From assembly GCF_000004075.3 (NCBI RefSeq), contig NC_026660.2, forward strand, positions 24,183,498 to 24,247,497: 64,000 nucleotides of DNA, given 5' to 3'. Within the stretch, counting starts at the first letter, position 1. Each line of letters opens with the position of its first letter. Below are positions 1 through 12,596 of the stretch, in pieces. Origin of the DNA: Cucumis sativus. Its lineage: Eukaryota; Streptophyta; Magnoliopsida; Cucurbitales; Cucurbitaceae. Both the position numbers and the translations under genes were made by a program. A model generated the notes under the pieces. It had not been told where the DNA came from, made no database searches, and saw only the letters and a program-made list of their open reading frames with translations.

Positions 1-13
1 ACCAAGAGGATAC

Positions 14-2140
14 CTTCTCAAGGCCGGCCACGTATGATTTTGAATGAACACTCACAATGTCATCAACTGAAGCAGGTTTGTAATTTTCAAGTTGAATGAC
101 GTTTGAGCCTAGAAACTGCAATACATTGAACCGAAAAATTATCATGAAAACAACTAAGGATAAGAGAAATAAATCATCAAAAATGCAAGAGAGACCGTTA
201 GACAACTCTCTAATGGAACAGAAGTTTATGAGAACAAAAATGTAATTTATTGTACAAGTTAAATGAGCTTTTCCATCCACCAAGCACTAGAAATGAAGAA
301 TCAGCTTTCTAGTATTTTACAATATGGGATTAAGTGAGAATTGTTGGTTTCAGAATCTCCTTCCCAGTGTCTAGAATTTCTGGCTTCCAACAGTAGAAAA
401 AAGTACTCGAAATCAGGTCATGTCATTTCAAATTGATGAACGTTTGATTTTACAAAATTATTTTTATATTAAGTAATAAGCTTTCTCGTTGATGGTTGCA
501 TAATATTTTACCTTAGGTGTGAGTTCCATATCTTCAAGAGCATTTGCTATTGCAGGAACCCTGAGATGAGATTCTGGATGAGATTCCTGTTACAGAAAAT
601 TTAACTAACAAATAAATACAAGAATGAATGTAGGAAAAAGCAGAAAGATTTTGATGGTCCAGTAAATTATAGTTCAAATACAATGTTAATAAGATAGAAA
701 TTTCATTTCACAAAATACAACGCTTTCAAGTGAATTAAGCTACCAAAATATTCTTTTCCATGGCTGTGAATCACTGTTATCAGATAAAAATGTTACCGTC
801 CATTTCAACTTAAAAGCATGGATCCAGATATGACACACCAGGGACATGGTGGCAAATCATTTCTAAGAAATCTAAAGCATGAGTATGGCAAGGACTTGTC
901 TATTGAAATGTGTATCATTTTTCTAGGACAAAGAAACTCAAAGTCAATAAGTTTATTGTTTATAAGCGAAACATAAGTTTGATGTATTTCTCTCTCAAAA
1001 TTTATTATTTTGTCCTACATTATAAAGTGTTTGTTTATTTACAAGTGTTCAATGCATGTCTAACAAATGTTTGAAGACTTATATTGATTTTGTATATTTA
1101 GTGTCTAACACATGTATATTGTGCAAACGAGTATCCAGTATGTAAACAAAAGACACGAGACAAACTAAAGTGTTTGTGATTCTTAATCTACAAATCTAGA
1201 ATCCTAATTTCAAGACTTGAAATGATTTCTTAGCCAGACTGCTTAAGCTAATAGCTTTTTCCAAACAAAGAAAAAAATTATAATTTGACATGGAATATCT
1301 GATGAATTTGAGACAGAAGTGATTACTCCAAGGTACTAAGGACCTCCCAAGAAACCATGAACAGTGAATAAAAAACTAAAATTACCATCACATCACTTCT
1401 TTGGGAGAAATATTGACCATACAGAGTCTTAAGTAGACTCAGAGTACCTTATTATGACCCGTGGCAGCCGCTATAGAATAAACAATTTTCACGTTATCAT
1501 AGTTCGCCAGCGGACTGTCATTTAAACTAGTTGAACAGAGTACAGCCCCTCTATTAACTTCCGAACGATATTGTGGTTGTCTCCTAGGTTCAATTCGTAA
1601 AGACATCTTCTGCAGAAACGTCGTGTTCGCCGAAGACCAACCAAAAAACTTCCGAATTCCCAACCGGGGATTGACCAAGCAAAGGAAACTCCCTGTTCAA
1701 ATTTCTCTTCAGAAATTTGTATACAAATAATCGAATAATCTGCTAAAAAGCTTAAGAACAATCATCAAACAAAGATGTAAAAAAGGCTCCTCATTGAAAT
1801 CGCAACCCCAATATCGAACTTTCGTAAAAGATAGCAACCCTGCTTTTGTGTAAGACTTGGTGAAATCTGAGCATAAGTTTGTTGATCATCAAATAGGTTA
1901 ATGAACTAAAAACACCAGAACACCCGGAGAAAATCGATTCAAGACGAGGCTTCCACAAGAAGAACCCAGATAGATAAAATCAACTAAAATCCTAATTTTA
2001 AAACTGAAATCAAATGCAATCCACCAGAACGAAGAAGACATTAAGAAAACAAATGCATGCAGCAATAATATGAGTTTGTGTGGAGAGAAAGAGATGCCTG
2101 CATAACGCGAGGGAGACTGTTGAAGAATGCGAAATTCCAT
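14..2140 (-). CDS. HDA14: HDA14-like histone deacetylase, 5' part (gene runs off left edge)
   Basis: N-terminal portion of a class II (RPD3/HDA1 superfamily) zinc deacetylase. Exons seen on the minus strand: about 1692-1448, 586-512 and 115-14. Joined, they read through VYSIAAATGHNKESHPESH, RVPAIANALEDMELTPK and NYKPASVDDIVSVHSKSYV, which match the start of the deacetylase domain of Arabidopsis HDA14. The catalytic histidines and aspartates would lie beyond position 1 and are not visible. The donor at 13-12 (GTATCC) shows that the gene continues leftwards. The first exon is uncertain. An ATG at 2140 opens a frame rich in Arg and Ser, and a donor after base 34 of that frame (position 2107) would join in phase to 1692, giving an organelle-type presequence. 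Arabidopsis HDA14 is reported in plastids and mitochondria and acts on non-histone proteins such as Rubisco activase. The gene is divergent from the E1-alpha gene at 3403. Confidence 0.82.
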
Positions 2141-3402
2141 TAGAGAGAGTTAATAAACTGAAATGAACAGTCTAATACAGCTTGGACCAAATATCAGAGG
2201 AAGCGGTAAGGTGGAGAAGCCGGAAACATTTCTATCCGCAACGTGGTTCCATTGAAACCCACGATTATTAGCGACAAAATTCGTTGATCTTTAGATGAGT
2301 TTCCGTAACTTCTAACTACAAGTTTAACCTCTCACGTACGGCTGCTGAATTAAGCCCTAAAAACTATTTCTCAAAATGATGCCTAACCAAATGAAGAATT
2401 TAGAAAATTTGAAAAAATACAGAAAGATCCGATTTTAAGAAAAAATTAATCGAGTTTATGCAACCAAAATTCACATCTCACGTGATAATCACCCATACAA
2501 CTAAGTACAATTATATTTATTGATATAAAACCTTTTGAAATGATATCAAGCATAAAGTAACGAAGAATATATTAAATGTGAACAATATTATTTGAAAAGT
2601 TTGTTCTCCTAAGGTTCGTTACGAGTATATTCAATATCCATCAATCGTAAGTTTATTATGACATTTTCTCGTTTAAAAATGTGTAAAATATGTTGTTGAC
2701 ATATTAGACATAAAATTAAAAATCATAAAATTAATAAATATTTTAAATGTTCCACAATTTACTGCATACACAAATATTTATCATCCATTCGTAACATTTT
2801 AACTAGGGGAGAAAAAAATTCTAATGTCAAATTGAAATTAGTCCCTAGTAATTGATGTGACATTTTATTCTTATTCGAGAGTTTTAGGACGTAACTTTAT
2901 TAATTCAACCATTGCAATATTAAGGATAAGAAGATAAACTTTTTAAAATTAAATCAACAGTAGCCGCTCCATTATACCATATTTACAACTTTGCAAGACT
3001 ATGAACATAAATGCAAAGTTTCTCATTTTAGATGAGAGAAAAAATGTAACTTCATAACGAGTCGTGAAGAACATGAACAACTACACATTTCTCAGAAAGC
3101 AAAAACAACAACAGAAATATAAACATTTTTATTTGTAGAAATATGAATAGTACTTTTTTTTTTTTTTGCTCTCTCTCTCTCTTTTTCTTCAACGGATAGT
3201 GCTCATACGATGGCTTCTTATCCGATTGGCTGTGGAGTCTGAAATTAGATAATCATTTCTTTAATGGAATTTAAGGGACTACGTCAGATTGCAACAAACT
3301 TACCAAAATCCCTCCTTTCCTTCATTTATCTTACGAACCCCAATAAATTTATGCTATATTCTCCCAAGTAATTCATCAATCTAGAGCACTCTCCGTTCAG
3401 AA
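2141..3402. promoter_or_regulatory. Divergent intergenic region, HDA14 / E1-alpha
   Basis: About 1.26 kb separate the two divergent start codons. The sequence is AT-rich with no credible ORF. A poly-T tract followed by a short CT-repeat lies at about 3153-3190, roughly 220 bases before the E1-alpha ATG, as is common in plant core promoters and leaders. No other element stands out. Confidence 0.5.
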
Positions 3403-6400
3403 ATGGCTTTTCAGGTGAGAAAAGCAACAACGAAGATCATTCCCCATTTTAGAAACGGGATGGGTTTCTTCTTGGGTCCTCTCGAAATGGGTTTCTTCAA
3501 CTCTTATTCAACCCATCTTCGTAATACTTCATTTTCTGCTCATAAGATCGGAACCAGAATTTTGGGTTCTGAAAATATGCCTACCCATTTGTTTTCTCGT
3601 CGTTTTGAATCGATTAAAGTGGGAAAGCAGTTGAATTGTGTCAACGATGATCGTGACGATCAGGTAGAATACACTATGATATGGTCAACTTTGATTAGTT
3701 TCTTCCAATTTCATATTTCATATTCTTTGTTTTTATAACCCCATATCGTTTTAGATAAGATACCTCTTAGTTTTTTAATCTTTATGTTGACGAGTGAGAT
3801 TGTGTTCTTGTGATGACTGCATCTCTATAATTATTTTTCTCAAAATGGGATCTGATTGGTTGATAATGTAGCTTTAGACTTTGAACTGTATTTTTTTTTT
3901 CTTTTCATTCTGCTTGTCAACTCCCTCCTCTTTAGTGTATGTTAGACTTTGAGACATTTCTATTTGAACTGAGAGAGATATTAATAAGTAAAACTTTGAG
4001 GGAAATTTCTGTTTTTAGAGTGCGCCACCCCCCGAGTTACATGTCAATATGGTTGTTCTTCCACTTGTGTAGTGTGGAAGGTGGAAAATGTATGCCAAAA
4101 AAGAGCAGAAAAAGAGATTACTTTGTTCATTGAGATAATGTATTTTGGAAAATATGCATTTCAAAAAGAGGAGCCAAGCAACCAATAGCAAAAAGGTGCT
4201 CCAATCCAGTAAAATAAGGTCTAGAAGGTTAATCGTGAAAAGACCTCTTCACCGATGCGCAAAGAGAAAGATAGAATCTATCAAGGTCAAACATCGCTCT
4301 GCTATTTCTCCTGCCATGCTCAAATAAAGACATCCTCTCAAAGTCTTATCTTAAATTTCTCTGTTCTTACCAATTGTGAACAAGTTCATGATATTCAACA
4401 ATATTCCATTATGTGCAAGGTTTTGGAGTTCCCAGGAGGAAAGGTAAAATTTACTTCTCAACTGAGTTTCATCCCTGATCGCGAGGAGGAGCGGATACCT
4501 TGCTTTCGGGTTCTTGATGACAACGGCCGTCCTTGTATGTACAGTAATTTTACACAGGTAATTGTATGCTGAAAATGCCCCAACTCCAAGTGCAACGATA
4601 GTTATTTATGTAGTTCCTTTCATTTAGGTAAGCAAGGAGGTCGCTATGAAGATATACCATGACATGGTTACCCTCCAAACAATGGACACGATCTTCTACG
4701 AAGCGCAAAGGCAAGGAAGAATTTCCTTTTATGTGACCTCCCTTGGAGAAGAAGCAATCAACGTTGCTTCTGCCGCAGCACTGTCATTGGATGACCTCAT
4801 TGTTCCACAGGTTACTTCATATCTCCACCTCGTCATCCTCCTTAGTAATAGGAGTACATTCTCATCCTCACATGGAAAGAACACTCTTTGCTTACACTAA
4901 CATCTTATCTAATTAGTTCACATTTGTGAGATTGGTAATTCTTAGTGTAATTCTCCCATGTCATACAGTACAGGGAGGCAGGAGTGCTTATATGGCGTGG
5001 TTTCACTCTGAAAGAATTTGCAAGCCAGTGCTTTGGAAACAAATATGATTATTGTAAAGGGAGGCAGATGCCTGTCCATTATGGGTCTAAGAGACACAAC
5101 TACTTCACTGTAGCATCAACAATTGCGTAAGATTTGAGCTCCATATGTCAAAACTTTTAACCAGATATTTTAACACTTCGAATCTTATTACTCGTATTTT
5201 ACTTCAATTTCTAGTTCTCAAATTCCTCATGCTGTTGGTGCTGCATATTCAATGAAGATGGATAAGAAAGATGCTTGTGCAGTCACTTATTTTGGCGATG
5301 GAGGAACAAGTGAGGTACTGAATACTATGAAAAAATCGTAGTTAGAATGTGTTGCATCTAACATTACCTTTGTACAGAACACTATGAAAAACTCTTATTT
5401 GGGTTGCTTGTTGATATTTACTCTATCGGTGTTCGTAGTTTTTATATTTGATGCTTTGCGCTTCTTCTCCTTTTTCATTTTCTTGTCATTCTTTGGGACT
5501 AATGTAACTTGCTCGTTAGTCTCGTTTCATTTCATCAATGAAAAAACTTTGTTAACCTTACCTCTGTAGAATTTTTAGGAGATAAGCAAATAGAAAGTCA
5601 TTCTACTAAATCTGGTTGAGTCTATGGAGTAATATTGTGTACTCTGGCTTGTTACAAGGTTGATTTTTCTGTTGTTTCTTTTATCATGTTACATTAGGGA
5701 GATTTCCACGCAGCTTTAAATTTTGCCGCAGTTTTGGAGGCACCTGTTATCTTTATTTGCCGGAACAATGGATGGGCGATCAGTACTCCTATTTCAGACC
5801 AGTTTCGAAGTATCTCATTCTTCTCAGTATTTCCAGTTGTGAAAAATGTATTATGAAATCTAGATTTTGAAGTGTTCAATTATTGTGCAGGTGACGGGGT
5901 GGTTGTAAAAGGCCAGGCTTATGGAGTTCGCAGTATCCGTGTAGATGGCAATGATGCACTTGCTGTATATAATGCAGTTCGAGCTGCTCGAGAAATGGCA
6001 ATTCAAGAACAGAGGCCAATTTTAATTGAGGTAACAGGTGTACACAAACTCTCTCTCTTAATATGGATACCTTTGATGATCTGGTGTCTTTTGTTTTCAT
6101 TAACAGGCTCTCACTTATAGAGCTGGACACCACACGACATCAGATGATTCGACCAGGTATCGTCCAGCTCAGGAAATGGAATGGTGGAGAGTTGCAATGG
6201 ACCCTGTCTCTAGATTTAGGAAATGGATTGAAAGCAATGGTTGGTGGAGTAATGAGGCTGAAGCAGAGCTTAGAAGTCGCCTAAGAAAACAGGTATATTT
6301 TGTGTTTAGAATAAAGTCTTTTCAACGCCGCACACACACACCTACGTGCACATGCGCGCACACACGAGAGACCACTTCAATCTATGAACAAAAAATTGAA

Positions 6401-7329
6401 AAACAAGAACAAAAAGGACTAACAAGCGAAGGGAGTTGACCAGAAAGGTTACAAAAACACCATCCAGTGTGAATGGTGGTCAGCGAGGTTAAACACCTTA
6501 CACGAGAGACCACTTCAATCTATGAAAAAAGAATTGAAAAACAAGAACAAAAAGGACAATAAACAAGCAAAGGGAGTTGATCAGAAAAGGTTACAAAAAC
6601 ACCATCCAGTGTCAATGGTGGTCAGCGAGGTTAAACACCATACACCATCCAATGTCAATGGTGAAATTTGAGTTGAGTTGGCAAGAAACATAGTAAATGA
6701 GATAAACAAGAATAGGATATATTCAACTCAAAATTATCATTTGCATTTAGGCTTCTTGAAGAAGAAAGACCTTTTTTTTTTCTCTTTAAAAAACCATTTT
6801 TTCAAGACAATAAAAACATATTTTTGAGAGTTAAGTCTTTTTAAGATTTTACAGGAGAATGATCACAAATAACACAAAAAAAAATGAAACTATTTATAAA
6901 ATATGGTAAAATTTTCAAATGGATTAGAGAGGGTTAGATGAATTTTAATATATTTTGTAAATAGTTTCAATATTTTGCTATTCTTTCAAAATGTCCCACT
7001 CTAATACTCAATTAAAATTTTGCAAATACTTTAAAAAGTAGGTTTAAAGAAAAAGAAACGGTGAGTGAACAAAGTGATATATTTTGAAAGTACTTTCATG
7101 TCGACCAAATTCTTGTCTATCATGTACGTTTTTAATTCCATGTGTTTTTTGGTTCCAACAGCTATTAGAGGAAATCCAGTTGGCAGAGAGATCTGAGAAG
7201 CCCCCTGTGGCAGATGCTTTCACAGATGTGTATGATGTTCCTCCTTCCAACCTCCAAGAGCAAGAGAAGTGGTTAAGAAAAACAATCAAAACACACCCAC
7301 AAGATTATCCATCTAATTTTCCTCTGTAA
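3403..7329 (+). CDS. BCKDH-E1A: Branched-chain 2-oxoacid dehydrogenase E1 component, alpha subunit (mitochondrial)
   Basis: Decarboxylates the 2-oxoacids of Leu, Ile and Val using thiamine diphosphate, as the alpha2beta2 E1 of the mitochondrial BCKDH complex. Exons: 3403-3663, 4420-4557, 4628-4810, 4969-5126, 5215-5314, 5698-5809, 5891-6030, 6107-6292, 7162-7329, giving 481 residues, close to the plant norm of about 470. Residues 1-60 are rich in Arg and Ser, as in a mitochondrial presequence. The body contains [43 protein letters not shown], the ThDP/Mg motif from [18 protein letters not shown] (about 272-290) to [11 protein letters not shown], and the phosphorylation loop [18 protein letters not shown] (about 367-384) with its regulatory serines. 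The protein ends [12 protein letters not shown]. All junctions are GT-AG and in phase. An AATAAA lies at 7394. The last intron holds a 138-bp tandem duplication. Confidence 0.96.
6363..6663. repeat. 138-bp tandem duplication in E1-alpha intron 8
   Basis: A segment beginning CACGAGAGACCACTTCAATC at 6363 recurs at 6501 with few changes, and a third partial copy of its CACCATCC..GTCAATGGTG part follows at 6643-6663. A CA microsatellite (about 6330-6365) precedes it. The array lies wholly inside the intron. Confidence 0.85.
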
Positions 7330-7393
7330 TTTGTCATTGGGTTTTGAAACACTCTGCCTTAGAAATATGAGAATGGCGGTGCCATTGTTTATG

Positions 7394-7399
7394 AATAAA
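7394..7399 (+). terminator. Possible poly(A) signal of E1-alpha
   Basis: An exact AATAAA lies 65 bases after the E1-alpha stop codon, in a normal position for a plant near-upstream element. Confidence 0.45.
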
Positions 7400-8536
7400 G
7401 GCCATAAGGCATATTGATCTAATAATTAAGCAAGTGTTTCACTGTTCCTTGGCTTCTATGATTGGAATGTCATAACAAAGTTCTAACATAAATTGACAGA
7501 TAAAGCTTTTATAAAGGACTGATTTTAATTTCAGTTCAGTTGCAACCTTTGAAATCTTTGCAATATGAAATAAGTGAAGATTGTGGGTGGGGGAGGGTTA
7601 AAAAGGTTACATGTCCTAGCATGTGGAATTAAGTTTATCTACAATATTTTAGGTCAAATTCAGTGATTTTACTTTTGTTAAATCTTAAAATTAGTTATTT
7701 GAAGGCAATTTTCATCCAAATCGGTTAAATAGTAATAATTTTGATGAAAGAAAAGAAACAATGTAGATATGTTTTCAGAAGTTGGAGAAGCAAGGCATAA
7801 ACTTTTTTAGTGGAAAAGTACACATTTCAAAGATTTATTGTAAGAACTAAAATAGGAGAAATCTAAAAAAAATGGAGGATGAAAAATATATTTTAGCCAA
7901 TGTTATTTTAGCCACTGCAGTCTTTACCTATCTCTATTCATCATATTCAATCACAAAGAAAAAAAATATATAAATCATATATATTTCTTACAAATTTTCA
8001 ATTTGTGATTTAATCACTTGGTAGGGTTATACACTAGATGTATTCATCACCGATGGTTGAGAACTATTTTTTATTTTACACAAACTTCTACAATTTTTTT
8101 AAGATCATAAGTACTTTTTTCACTTAGCATTTGTCTCTCCTAGTCGTTACAAACATAGGAAATATCTACTTGGCAGTGAGGAGGCAGGTACTTTGCTTTT
8201 ATTTTTCAGCCATGAATGTCACCCAATCAACTTACACCTTGCCTACAGTATCTAGTTGTTAGAAAACTTATAAATTAACATCTTTACGATGAAATTTGAA
8301 TCCATGGCCTCATTCTCTCAGGATGTCACACTTGAGTCTACTGGTATGATAATAAAAGGACAGCATAACCCAAATACAGGAGCTTTATTTTGCTAGATTT
8401 TGTTCAGTTGAAGTTCAAAGCGGACAATATCAGAAAAACTGATGTAGTTTCAATTCAGGGAAGAGTTGAGCGGGTTGAAGAAAAGGATTCAGAGCTCAAA
8501 ACGATGTGAACAGAATCCACTCCAGGGGAAGAAAAA
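7400..8536. other. Convergent 3' intergenic region, E1-alpha / SAL1
   Basis: The sequence is AT-rich and carries the 3' flanks of two convergent genes. TTTATT at 8384-8389 is an AATAAA on the minus strand about 150 bases past the SAL1 stop, so it probably belongs to SAL1. I see no gene, repeat family or RNA here. Confidence 0.5.
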
Positions 8537-11230
8537 TCACAAGGTTGAAGAAGCTGTCTGTTGAAGAGCTTCTTGAACTGCCTTGAGGAGTGATGGCATT
8601 AATCTCTGGTTAGTAACAATGATACCCTTGTACAGATCCAAATATCTTCCTTTTGAGAAATCCAGTGCATTCCCAGCTGCATCCGTAACGACTCCACCAG
8701 CTTCTGTAAGAATTTTCAGCCAAAACAAAATGTCATAACAAAGCAAAGCACCGTCTGCATATAATGGAATAGAGAGGATCCAGAGAGAAATTAATTCAAT
8801 ATTGTTTTCCCTCAGTTTCATGTTAGTAGTAACGATTCAATAACTAAAGTCTAATAGTGATTTAATAACTCCAATTTTTTGTTTCACCTGTAACAACAAT
8901 GCATCCAGCAGCATGGTCCCAAATCTTTTCACGGTATCCTTTGTGAGGAAAACGAAGGTATATGGCTCCATCTCCTCGGGAAAGGGCGCCATATTTTGCT
9001 TGACTGTCGATTCTAACTGGTGGCGCTTTAACACCAAGATTCTGTTTGGTAAATAATCATCTCAGCCAATGACAGAATAAATTCTTTCAAGGAATAAAAC
9101 AAACCGGTAGAGATCAAATGTGGACCAAAAGGCATACTTGAGCAATGGAGCTAGTAAGATCATGCAGAGAGTGAGCAGCTTCATATGATTCAAAGAAAGA
9201 TGCTTCTTCAGGATTTTCAGTAGCACTGACGCTCACCTAAAGTGAAACAAAATACCCCATCTCATTTCAACTTTTCTTTCCAACTCAGCAAAAAATTCCT
9301 GAATAAAACTACATCCAATTACGAACCTTTGTTAATGTAGAACCAGTTAGTGACTGCATATATGTTCCCGCACCAATCGTAGAAAAGAAAAGGCAACCAA
9401 CATCTCCAAGAAGTGAATGCTGATTACTGCTATTAATTGGTCCCAAGGGAAGATTTGGACAGGCTAGGACACCCAATACTACTTTCCCATCATCAAGCAA
9501 TGCCAATGCAATAGCATACTGGTCTCCTCTTAGAAATCTAAGACACAGAAACATGCACATAATATAGACATATAGACCCATCAATATGAACTCATAAGTA
9601 AACATGGTTGGATTAAATCACTCCACCTCATATTTAAAAAAAAAGAAAAAAAAACTAATCATCCTAAGAGTTAATCACATGTAAAGAGACTTACTCAAAG
9701 GAGTAGATCTCAAAGTTGCTTCTTAAATAAATAAATGAACAGGTAAAACCCTAACAGATTCTTTGAAGTTACCTGACTATATATCACATTTGTGAATATC
9801 AATTACAGGTGCAAAGTAGCTTACCCCTTTGTCCCATCTATGGGATCCAAAACCCAATGCCGACCAGTAGGGCCTCCTTCAGATTTCCCACTGTCAATAG
9901 CCCTAAGCACATCTTCTGCTGTTAAGGTTGAAGCACCATACGAGCCCTCGCTGGAAATTGTTTCATTTACAAGTTCTGTAATGCGATGTAATGTTTCCTG
10001 GCCACTCTCAGTTCGGAGATCTCCCGAATCCTAGAGACCCCAGACTCCAAAATTATTTTGCTGAACATGTCAAAGAAAATACAATCTCCACACAAACTAG
10101 ATGCTGACCTCCTCAGCTACCAATGAAAAAGGTTCGGAAGGGAGTTCCCTTTCCAGTACAAAACTAACCAGCGCCTGTGAACCTGGAATGGAAACAAAAG
10201 AGCAGTAGAAATCTAGTCAACGATTGTCCTATTAAAATAACTCTTTAAGCATGCATGAGGCAGGATGTATAATTATACACCTTATTCTTGATGCTAGTAC
10301 ATTGGGAAGGGATTTACCAGTCGTAAGTAGTGAAGAGGCAGAAGATAAACTCATAATAATAATGATTTGTATAACTTCCTATAGACATTCAAACTCTTAA
10401 ATAAATTTCATTTCTTCAATAACTTTCAGGTTCATTCTCTTCTCTGCAGTATTAGTCAAGAATCAAGATATACAGATTGCCCTGGACAACCACGATCGTA
10501 TGTTTTTTACTCATATGATAAAATAAAATAAGTCAAGATATATTCGGATATTTTGTATCATAAGTTCTAGTATTCTGCCATGATCTAACGACCAGACTAG
10601 CTGACTAATTGTCTTGGACTGGGTAATAACAAAATACGCAAACTGAGTGAAGTGATAGAAACTTTACGAACCGTAATCAGCTACGGTCACTGGGCTTCTA
10701 TCTGATTTGGATTGAACATCAGATTGCAACAATGCCTTCTGCACATTCTGTGACCAGAAACACCAGATATAATAAGCTTAAAGAAGCAATGTATAATTAG
10801 TTACAGAAATCCCCAAGAGCGCAAGATTGTAAAAGAAAATTCTCAAAACGTAGGAATTTGAAAAACAAGACCCGATAAAGAAGGATATAGAAATGTACAA
10901 CAAATTGAGAACTTGGGTTTAGGTCAAAAAGGAATTACAGGAGCAGGGTTCGAATTACACTCTGAATTGCCATTTTCGCTCACAATTCATAGAAAATAAG
11001 AAAGGAATTAGAACAAAGAGAATTGCCTGGCAGAGACGAGCGGCGAGAGAGGCGGCTTTCTTGGCAGCGGCGAGCTCCTTCTCATAAGACATTGAACAAA
11101 CAGCTAACGCAACTGGAGGGTATGAGGGGAAGGAGAAGGAGCTTCTGGTGGTGAAAAAAAGAGAGGTTGAAGGTTTATAAGTAATGGAGGTCTGAACTTT
11201 GGGAAAAGTTTTCAACAAATTTATAGCCAT
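8537..11230 (-). CDS. SAL1: SAL1-type 3'(2'),5'-bisphosphate nucleotidase (PAP phosphatase), organellar
   Basis: Converts 3'-phosphoadenosine 5'-phosphate to AMP. In Arabidopsis it controls PAP retrograde drought and high-light signalling and acts in plastid and mitochondrion. Exons (minus): 11230-11027, 10747-10672, 10182-10109, 10030-9825, 9537-9327, 9236-9138, 9041-8888, 8703-8537, giving 396 residues. The first ~46 residues (MAINLLKTFPKVQTS, Ser-rich) form a transit peptide before the conserved MSYEKELAAAKKAASLAARL. The inositol-phosphatase-family metal motif is RHWVLDPIDGTKGFLRG (about residues 178-194), and the second signature is KIWDHAAGCIVVTEAGG (about 327-343). The acidic part of the active site continues from LVAEEDSGDLR. 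Intron 1 begins GC, not GT (see findings). The gene is divergent from the SWIM/MULE gene and convergent with E1-alpha. SAL1 is favoured over SAL2 because of the presequence. Confidence 0.96.
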
Positions 11231-12596
11231 CTCCTTCTCTCTCCCTCTCTTCGCCCCTTTCTTTCCTCATTTTAAATCAATTTTCTTTTTCTTTTTCTTT
11301 TTCGCCTTCACTGCCTAACAAGAGATTTTTATCTTAAACGTAGATTACCAAATTATCTTCTTTAACTCATGGGCTAACTTGATTTGGGCTTTATTCAGGT
11401 CAATGTAAATGGGCCAGCTCAATGGCAATCCCATTGGGCTTAGGGCTCAGTCAGACTGATGATCTTAGCCTGCAGTTTTTTCTTGGTCCAGACCAATGAA
11501 GAAGATGATGATTTGTGCCATTTTTTTCTTCTCTAAATTTGTTCAAATAATTTAATTCATTGCTTAGGGTACACAGTTTATTACTCAAACATCTTCTTCC
11601 TTTAATTCATGTTCTGTTTTTGCTCTCTTTCTCATCCATTCTCTTCACTCTGCTCTCCTCCTCTGTTTCTACTCTTTGTCAACTTCGACTTGTTTCCAAT
11701 TTAAAGCTTTCATTTCCCAGAAGGAGTAATCGAGCTCTAGTTCTGGGTTCTGTCCCAAATGTGCTGAAGCATGTTCTTCAAACCAAAAACTAGCTGACGA
11801 TCAGCCAGACCTGCCAAATTTGGAATTCAGTACTCTGGAGATCAGTTGTTGCATTCACAATTCGCGTTTCTAGCTAAGATGCTCTGTAAGGACTCATAAA
11901 AGATGAATTGCTGTGGTCTTTTCTCTGTTTTTCTTCTTTACCCAAAATGACCCACGGTTTTGTTTACCATATAGCTCATGTTTGTGCATTATTAGATATG
12001 GGATAATGAAACTTGATTAGTCGTTAAATATTTATGTGATTAATTGCTTTTCTTGTAATCTGTAAAAACATTTTAGGAAAAGGTCTTACCCATGTGGAAA
12101 TAATGGTTTGTTTCTTCTATGAGGAATGGGGTTAAATTTCATTTAAATAATACACGACGCCTTTGGTAGAATATATGAATGGAAAATGAGAATATGTTTA
12201 TGTGGGAAGAAGTAACCTTACTCCATTAGTTCTTAAGTCATATCTTAATTGGACTGACAGCCCAAAGCCATGTAAGTAAGTTAAGAGTATATGTTATATG
12301 AAACTGAGATAGACAAGAACTCAAAAATGATATCAAAATAATGCCAGATGCGGATGCCTCTGGATGTTTTCAACATATATGATTTGAGGCTGGAAATTGC
12401 TAATACTAATTAGGGTTGTCATGTTCAAGATGAGGGTGGGCTGGTATGGAAGTTCCCTCGTGGTTCCTGGGAATGGAACACTAAACGCCTGTAGCCTCTC
12501 TCTCCCTCTCCTATGATTATATGATTGTGGAATCTCATTCTTCCATGCACTGAGTTTTGCAGATTTCTAGGAATTGGAGTTTGAAGCTACATTTCG
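11231..12596. promoter_or_regulatory. Divergent promoter region SAL1 / SWIM gene, with a probable 5'-UTR intron
   Basis: Immediately upstream of the SAL1 ATG is a pyrimidine/purine-biased leader with repeats of the TTTTC type (about 11235-11305). On the plus side, a GTAAGG at 11886 and a TTTTGCAG ending at 12562 fit a leader intron of the SWIM gene, which places its transcription start near 11.5-11.8 kb. There is no credible coding ORF. Confidence 0.45.

Noticed and set aside
3939-4327. Two plus-strand ORFs of 60-64 codons with basic residues inside E1-alpha intron 1
   Set aside because: They fall between exon 1 (ending 3663) and exon 2 (from 4420) of a gene whose spliced frame is clear; no homology recognised. 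They could be an old retroelement scrap, but I cannot support it.
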